The notes under the pieces were generated by a model. That model was given only the letters and a program-made list of their open reading frames with translations, was not told the origin of the DNA and did not search any database. Positions 22,151-27,166 of a stretch of 27,166 bases of DNA are shown here, piece after piece. The stretch lies in IMG/VR virus record IMGVR_UViG_3300047483_000831, positions 1 to 27,166 of that record; one strand, written 5' to 3'. The DNA is from a virus. A program made the position numbers and the translations under genes. The number at the start of each line of letters is the position of its first letter. The first letter of the stretch is position 1.

Positions 22151-22320
22151 AGAATGACAGCGAGATGATGTTCTTGTTCATGCTCGCTAGTCATTTACAT
22201 AAATCTGTACAAGAAGTCATGCAGATGAGTGTCCTAGAGATAAATGCCTGGGGTCGTTATTTTGAAGCTCAAAATGAGATCCAGAAGGCACAGGCTGAAA
22301 AAGCCAGACAGAGGAGATAA
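21800..22320 (+). CDS. gpGT-like chaperone produced by -1 frameshift
   Basis: After slippage on GGGAAAC the reading continues from 22147 for 57 residues (LKNDSEMMFLFMLASHLHKS, then EVMQMSVLEINAWGRYFEAQNE) to TAA at 22318-22320, giving about 173 aa. The extension carries the LA-x2-L-x-KS-x2-EV pattern of gpT domains and has no start or ribosome site of its own. A downstream hairpin, TGACAGCGAG with CTCGCTAGTCA, begins seven bases after the slippery site, the classical stimulatory distance. The ratio of the two forms probably controls tail assembly as in lambda. Confidence 0.87.
22141..22193 (+). promoter_or_regulatory. Programmed -1 frameshift site with stimulatory hairpin
   Basis: The heptamer G-GGA-AAC (22141-22147) fits X-XXY-YYZ in the zero frame, re-pairs as GGG-AAA after slipping, and is followed by the zero-frame stop. 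The hairpin arms are TGAC-A-GCGAG (22155-22164) and CTCGC-TA-GTCA (22183-22193). Lambda uses the closely related GGGAAAG at the same place. Confidence 0.88.
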
Positions 22321-22322
22321 GA

Positions 22323-25280
22323 GTGGCAAGTTATGACTTAATCATTAAAGCAGTAGACCAGACTCGCGGTCCACTTCGCAATATACAGGGTAGCTTGGAT
22401 TCACTAGATCGCAGTGCTCAGCGAGTTAACAGCACTATACAACGAGTAGGTGCCGGACTCGTGGCCTTTGCCACTGGAGCAGCGGTCAGGGGTATCATCA
22501 GTCAGTATACTGAGTTCGAGCGATATCGCACAGTGCTCACTACCTTCTTGGGTAGTCAGCAGGCTGCCAATGCTGAATTGCGCAGATTAGGTCAGCTGGC
22601 CAATGCCTTGCCGCAGGATCTAGCCGATGTCACACAGGCATTCACAGTATTAAGTCGTTTTGGTATTGATACTACCAATCAGAGTCTCACAGCATTCAGC
22701 AACATTGCCACTGCTAATGCCAAGTCCATGACACAATTGGCCGAAGCCGTGGCTGATGCCATGACCGGAGAATTCGAGCGGTTAAAAGAATTCGGCATTA
22801 AAGTTTCAAAAGAAAATGGAAAATTCGTAGCCAGAATTGGTGATGATCAGGTGGCTGTAGCTAAAACCAGTCGCGAATTAGTCCAGCAATTGCAACAACT
22901 GGGCAACACTCGTTTTGCTGGCGCGGCTGCTGCCAATGCTGATACACTGGATCAGAGTTTCAGTAATCTTCGAGGCACAGTATTTGAAGCATCAGTGGCT
23001 TTCGGTGAAGCACTTAAACCCGCACTAAAAGATGCTGTGGGGATCATGACTGATCTGATCGGTAAAAACCATGATCTAGCCCGAAGCCTAGGCACTGGAG
23101 TCGGAGAAGCCATTCGTGGCACTGCACATGCTATAAAATTTCTGGCTGATAACTTTGCTTTAATTCGAGATGTTGCTATATCAGCATTGTTTATTCAAGG
23201 TGCCGCATCGGCAGTAAACTTCTTAAAAGCCATTAACCAATTGCGAGGTGGTAGTGCTGACCTAGCTGTGGTCGCCAGCAAAGTGCCACAGGCCCTGGGC
23301 CAGAGCATCGCAAAAATTCCAGTACTGGGCGGCATGGTCAGTGGATTAGTGGGTACCCTAGCTAGGCTGGGACCAGCTCTGCTTAATCCCTGGATAGGTA
23401 TACCTGTGGCCATTGGCGCGGCCGCACTGGCACTAATGAGATTCAGTGACTCAACCGTTCAGCTGGGCCAGACTTCAGCTACCCTAGGTGAAACATTTAG
23501 TGCTGCCGTGGGCATTATCACTGATGAAGCCCTGAACCTAGGCCGATCTATCTGGGATAGTGTCAGTGGTGTCTTTAGTGATATTGGCGCAGTGATCGGT
23601 GTCAGCCTAGGTGATGTGGCTGATGCCCTGGCGACACTGGCCAGATATACAGTTAAGGTCATGGCTGTAGTATATGAAGGCACTGTGGGCCTCTGGAGCC
23701 AATTGCCTAGATTCTTCTGGCAGATATTAAAGAGTGCCGGCACCATCATCAGCAGCTTTGGGTCGGCAGTAGGCGATCAATTCCGTGAGATCTGGGATTA
23801 TATTGCCAGTGGCGGTCAAGATAGCATTCAGAATAGTTTTAGTAAGTTCACTGAAATAGCCCGAGCTGAATTGGCTAATATGCAGCAGAGCATACCCCGG
23901 GTGGATTTTGCTGCCGCTTGGAATCTAGAAGCATTCGATCAGATTAAACGACGGTTAGAAGAGCGAGTATTGAAAAATCGCCAATTGGCCGAGAGTGAAA
24001 ATCAAGTAGAGCAAGCACTAGATGGTGTTAGCCGTGCCATGGCGGCTCAGAGTGGCGCAGCCGGCGAGCTCGAAGGCTATGCTAAGTTTTTGGCTGATCT
24101 CAGTAAGTCAGCCACAGATGCTTATACTAAAACTGCTTATACTCAGCAGGCTATCCAGGATCTTACACTGGCATTCCAGGCCGGCAGTGAGCCATTAGAG
24201 TTATATCGCCTTAAGATGCACGAACTAGGTGTAGAAACTTCAGCTACAGGAGAAATTCTCACGGCCAGCGCAAAATTCTATCAGGATCTAATGAAATCCA
24301 CACAGGAAGCTGTAGACCAGGCCACTTATGCTACCGAAGCACAACAGTTATTGGCTGAAGCCTATAGTCGTGGAGAAATTACACTGGCTGTATTTAATGA
24401 AGCCATGGAGCGCACCAATCAGATCCTAGGCATTAACACTGAACGGACCAAAGAAAATCGCTATGCGGTCACTGACTGGGCAGATATATTAAAACATGGT
24501 ACTAATGAATTAGAGCGCAGTCGTCGTCAGGCTCTGGAAAATACCATTGCAATGGGTCATTATGAACAAGAACTCAGATCTGGCGCCATCAGCATGGATG
24601 AATTTCGCGAGCGGGTCAAAGCCAGCGGCCTGGATCTAGCTGATGTTACTGATCAGACCATCAAGTTGGGTTTAACCATTAGTGACAGCATGCGCGAGGC
24701 TGGAGATAGCCTGGCTAAAAATCTAGCTCAGGGCTTGGCCCAGGGTAAACTCAGTCTCAGCAGCTTCAGTGATTTCTTCAATCAGATCTTAGATGATATT
24801 CTCACAGCTATTATCCAGAAAAACATTACTCAACCACTGGTAGATCAGTTATTATCAGGCCTCAGTGGAGCCGGTGGTGCCAGTGGCGGTGGCCTATTAA
24901 ACGGTCTAGGTAGCCTGCTCGGTGGCAGTGGCGGCACCACAGGTGGTGGCCTGGGAGACTTCTTCGGCAATGTCTGGTCAGGCATAACCAGCTTCTTTGG
25001 TGGTTTCTTCGCTGACGGTGGTAATCTTGGTGCTGGCAAGTGGGGTATTGCTGGTGAATCAGGTCCAGAAATCATTCGTGGACCCGCAAATATTCAACCT
25101 GTGAATTCGCTAAATACTGGATCAGCAGCCGAATCACCAGCACCACTGACGGTGAATTTCAATATCAATGCTATTGATACCAGAACCGGCACTGAATTCC
25201 TATTACAGAATAAACCACAGATTATTGGTATGGTTACACAAGCATATAACAAACAAGGCCGCAGAGGAGTGATAGCATAA
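22323..25280 (+). CDS. Tape measure protein
   Basis: The product is 985 aa and starts at GTG three bases after the gpGT stop, with GAGGAGAT as ribosome site. The N-terminal coiled coil (about 1-75) and FERYRTVLTTFLGSQQAANAEL region (given here as TVLTTFLGSQQAANAEL, about 68-84) are typical, as are the hydrophobic stretches near residues 340-370 and 440-500. The C-terminus is glycine-rich and ends with FADGGNLGAGKWGIAGESGP and a short beta piece (LTVNFNINAID), the usual tape-measure end. Length predicts a tail of about 145-150 nm by the rule of about 0.15 nm per residue. No lytic transglycosylase or peptidase domain is visible. Its stop overlaps the next ATG (TAATG). Confidence 0.92.
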   Translation: MASYDLIIKAVDQTRGPLRNIQGSLDSLDRSAQRVNSTIQRVGAGLVAFATGAAVRGIISQYTEFERYRTVLTTFLGSQQAANAELRRLGQLANALPQDLADVTQAFTVLSRFGIDTTNQSLTAFSNIATANAKSMTQLAEAVADAMTGEFERLKEFGIKVSKENGKFVARIGDDQVAVAKTSRELVQQLQQLGNTRFAGAAAANADTLDQSFSNLRGTVFEASVAFGEALKPALKDAVGIMTDLIGKNHDLARSLGTGVGEAIRGTAHAIKFLADNFALIRDVAISALFIQGAASAVNFLKAINQLRGGSADLAVVASKVPQALGQSIAKIPVLGGMVSGLVGTLARLGPALLNPWIGIPVAIGAAALALMRFSDSTVQLGQTSATLGETFSAAVGIITDEALNLGRSIWDSVSGVFSDIGAVIGVSLGDVADALATLARYTVKVMAVVYEGTVGLWSQLPRFFWQILKSAGTIISSFGSAVGDQFREIWDYIASGGQDSIQNSFSKFTEIARAELANMQQSIPRVDFAAAWNLEAFDQIKRRLEERVLKNRQLAESENQVEQALDGVSRAMAAQSGAAGELEGYAKFLADLSKSATDAYTKTAYTQQAIQDLTLAFQAGSEPLELYRLKMHELGVETSATGEILTASAKFYQDLMKSTQEAVDQATYATEAQQLLAEAYSRGEITLAVFNEAMERTNQILGINTERTKENRYAVTDWADILKHGTNELERSRRQALENTIAMGHYEQELRSGAISMDEFRERVKASGLDLADVTDQTIKLGLTISDSMREAGDSLAKNLAQGLAQGKLSLSSFSDFFNQILDDILTAIIQKNITQPLVDQLLSGLSGAGGASGGGLLNGLGSLLGGSGGTTGGGLGDFFGNVWSGITSFFGGFFADGGNLGAGKWGIAGESGPEIIRGPANIQPVNSLNTGSAAESPAPLTVNFNINAIDTRTGTEFLLQNKPQIIGMVTQAYNKQGRRGVIA

Positions 25281-27166
25281 TGAAGGGCATATTCAAATAC
25301 CCAGATTTCAGTTCGACTGACTATGTAGATCCGGAATGGATTGGTAGTACTGGAGCTACTAAAACCGGCTTTGCTCGCCGTGTTTATGAAGTATGTGATG
25401 GTACATATCGGGACTGGACAAATCCCACGACACCGGATCTCAGCAGTGGTGGTCAGAGTGCTATTCGAGCAGCCATCAGTAAGTTTCATCGCCGTTATGA
25501 ATGGGCCAACTCGGCGGTGACCACCACTCGCTACGGTATGTATTGGAACCCACTGATTGTCAGTGATCTAGCACTACACGGTGCTGTGGCTGCTCGTTAT
25601 ACCTATAACAGCAACGGTATTATGTATCTGCAATCCGATACTCCACATGGATTCTATGATGGACAGAGAATGACAGTCACTGGCTTTACTGGATCAGCCA
25701 CGGGTTATAACAACAACAGCTATCGTATTAAAAAGATTAATAACTATACCTGGCAATTGGCCACCAACAGTGATCTTACTACTGTACTGGGAAATGCCAG
25801 TGGTGGAACATTAACTGCCGGCAACAGCTATGCTGGATTAAAGTTCATGGATGAAATCAGTGATTTATTTGGTAGTGATAGTGCTATCAGTAATGACAAA
25901 ACCACCATTGCCGTTACAGATCCCAGATATGGTGCTGGATTTAGTGGCACCATTAAACCCAGTATACTGATTTTTACTCTGACTTCAGGCCAATACGAAC
26001 ACACTGCTACCATACCGGCATCAGGTAATTTTGATGTCACGGCCGCCACTAGTGGAGATTTTAATAACTACTGGAATCAGTTTGGCATGGGTGGTGTGAA
26101 AATCGCCAGTGGTGGTACAAGATTGTTTGCCACTGCTTACAATACCAGTACTAAAACTGCCTATCTAGGTCAGTGGGTACTCAGTGCTGGCACCTGGTCA
26201 TTAAACAATACCTGGACATATACACAGACTGATGGCAATGTCAGGTTTGCCATCAACACTGCTGGTGATCGTTTGTTTATTGCCAAGAGTGGCCAGAATG
26301 GAATCAGCAACAGTGCTCTGTTTGAAATACATACCAGATCAGGCAGTACCTGGACGGCCAGACACAGTATCGATCCCGGCTATAGCAGTCGTGTGGGAGT
26401 AGCTGTGTGTGCTGGTACTGATGGTAGTGGCACTAATGGACAGCAGATCGTATTAGAAAGCAACGGCCGTCTTAAATTTGTTAATACCGGTGATGGCTGG
26501 GTTACCAAGACAGAAAGCACCTGGAGAAGTTTCACAGGTACAGTCTACTATAAAGATTACCTCAATGATCAGTTTGCTGCCTGGAGTGATGGTACAGATA
26601 TTCGTGTGGCCATTGTTAGAGAATACACTACCCGTATACCTACTTTCTATAATTACCGTCTCAGTACCGGAACATTAACCACCACCAATACATTCAGTGG
26701 TTACAACTTCGAATATTTCCTGAGATACAACAGCACTGGCGATCGTGTGGTGGCCAGTCGTTTTGAGCGCACTAACCCCACTGAATATGATACTCGTGTT
26801 CAGATCTGGGGATTCAACGGCACCAATTGGAATACCTATGAAAACTGGTGGCCCTATATCGAAACTGAACAACAATACAACTGGTACAGCCGTATTAAAG
26901 TTCGTGATGTCAGTGATGATCTCACCATGGTCATCGCCAGCAACAACAATACAAAACGAGCCCGCCTGGGTCATGTATTGATTGCTCAACATGTCAGTGG
27001 TGCTACTGAAATTCAGCGGCAGATACCTGCTGTTGATGCTACCTTGGCCGGCAGCTGGATCACTGAGAACATTACACTGACACCCAGCAGCACAGAACCC
27101 TACAAATATAAAGCTGTGAATGTCAGTTTAATCATGCCTGGCAACCTCCAGTATGGTTACCATGAT
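25280..27166 (+). CDS. Large distal tail protein with propeller-like insert, N-terminal part
   Basis: The frame is open to the window end and continues at base 1 to 1162 (966 aa in total). The first 100 residues are a charged tail-attachment region. Around residues 119-165, TPHGFYDGQRMTVTGFTG with NNNSYRIKKI resembles the small FCCH-type beta domain found in phage structural proteins. From about 230 to 575, strand repeats such as VRFAINTAGDRLFIAKSG, YKDYLNDQFAAWSDGTDIR and YNSTGDRVVASRFER suggest a beta-propeller adhesin. The C-terminal third carries the distal-tail-like domain described at 1-1162. A combined distal-tail and adhesin protein at the tip is unusual and may act in receptor recognition. 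Confidence 0.85.
   Translation, partial: MKGIFKYPDFSSTDYVDPEWIGSTGATKTGFARRVYEVCDGTYRDWTNPTTPDLSSGGQSAIRAAISKFHRRYEWANSAVTTTRYGMYWNPLIVSDLALHGAVAARYTYNSNGIMYLQSDTPHGFYDGQRMTVTGFTGSATGYNNNSYRIKKINNYTWQLATNSDLTTVLGNASGGTLTAGNSYAGLKFMDEISDLFGSDSAISNDKTTIAVTDPRYGAGFSGTIKPSILIFTLTSGQYEHTATIPASGNFDVTAATSGDFNNYWNQFGMGGVKIASGGTRLFATAYNTSTKTAYLGQWVLSAGTWSLNNTWTYTQTDGNVRFAINTAGDRLFIAKSGQNGISNSALFEIHTRSGSTWTARHSIDPGYSSRVGVAVCAGTDGSGTNGQQIVLESNGRLKFVNTGDGWVTKTESTWRSFTGTVYYKDYLNDQFAAWSDGTDIRVAIVREYTTRIPTFYNYRLSTGTLTTTNTFSGYNFEYFLRYNSTGDRVVASRFERTNPTEYDTRVQIWGFNGTNWNTYENWWPYIETEQQYNWYSRIKVRDVSDDLTMVIASNNNTKRARLGHVLIAQHVSGATEIQRQIPAVDATLAGSWITENITLTPSSTEPYKYKAVNVSLIMPGNLQYGYHD
27019..27166. repeat. Terminal direct repeat (circular overlap), right copy
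   Basis: This is identical to 1-148 except T at 27040 for C at 22. See the left copy for interpretation. Confidence 0.93.

Overview
The window is one complete unit, plus a short overlap, of a small tailed-phage genome. Bases 27019-27166 repeat bases 1-148 with one difference (C at 22, T at 27040, both reading alanine), so the sequence reads as a circle of 27,018 bp. The large tail gene starting at 25280 continues in frame through the joint to 1162. Gene content points to a siphovirus with a lambda/HK97/GTA-style head and tail: HK97-fold capsid, tail terminator, tail tube, frameshifted gpG/gpGT chaperones, tape measure, gpL/K/J-like tip. I see no integrase, excisionase, recognisable repressor, tRNA or CRISPR. 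Promoters match sigma70 consensus and Shine-Dalgarno sites are strong, so the host is an ordinary bacterium I cannot name. Tail fibres of this style (repeated EGTNLYYT) are typical of marine or freshwater virome contigs, and the mismatch in the overlap suggests a population assembly.

Layout. (1) 25280 to 4322 through the joint: distal tail operon (966-aa tail protein, gpL-like hub, NlpC/P60-like protein, J-like tip protein, two small proteins). (2) 4303-4627: a consensus promoter, about 200 bases with no convincing gene, and a strong terminator, which together look like a small non-coding RNA unit, followed at once by a second consensus promoter. (3) 4628-6569: a lipoprotein gene split by a 1.56-kb block, bordered by 92-bp imperfect direct repeats. 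The block carries, on the minus strand, an adenine-methyltransferase-like gene with permuted motif order, a broken 3' end, its own terminator and a 5'-truncated partner ORF. (4) 6640-9433: the presumed early/replication region, with two near-identical promoters containing a dyad, a 368-aa protein with hints of a PolA/T7-RNAP-type palm, a 20-bp iteron array beside AT-rich DNA (candidate origin), three small unknown genes and a terminator. (5) 9609-15145: a 48-aa membrane protein, then fibre/adhesin genes. (6) 15158-22322: small terminase, two small proteins (one coiled-coil plus membrane anchor), large terminase, portal, scaffold, capsid, connector, tail terminator, tail tube, HK97 gp10-like protein and gpG/gpGT with a GGGAAAC slippery site. 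(7) 22323-25280: tape measure.

How it works together. The late genes run as one strand-uniform, tightly packed block, with hairpin terminators after the capsid gene and before the tail-tube gene that probably tune protein ratios. Replication seems to depend almost wholly on the host apart from the 368-aa protein and the iterons. No conventional endolysin is recognisable. The least ordinary parts are the promoter-to-terminator RNA unit, the rep-like gene with iterons and paired dyad promoters, and the methyltransferase insertion in the lipoprotein gene.
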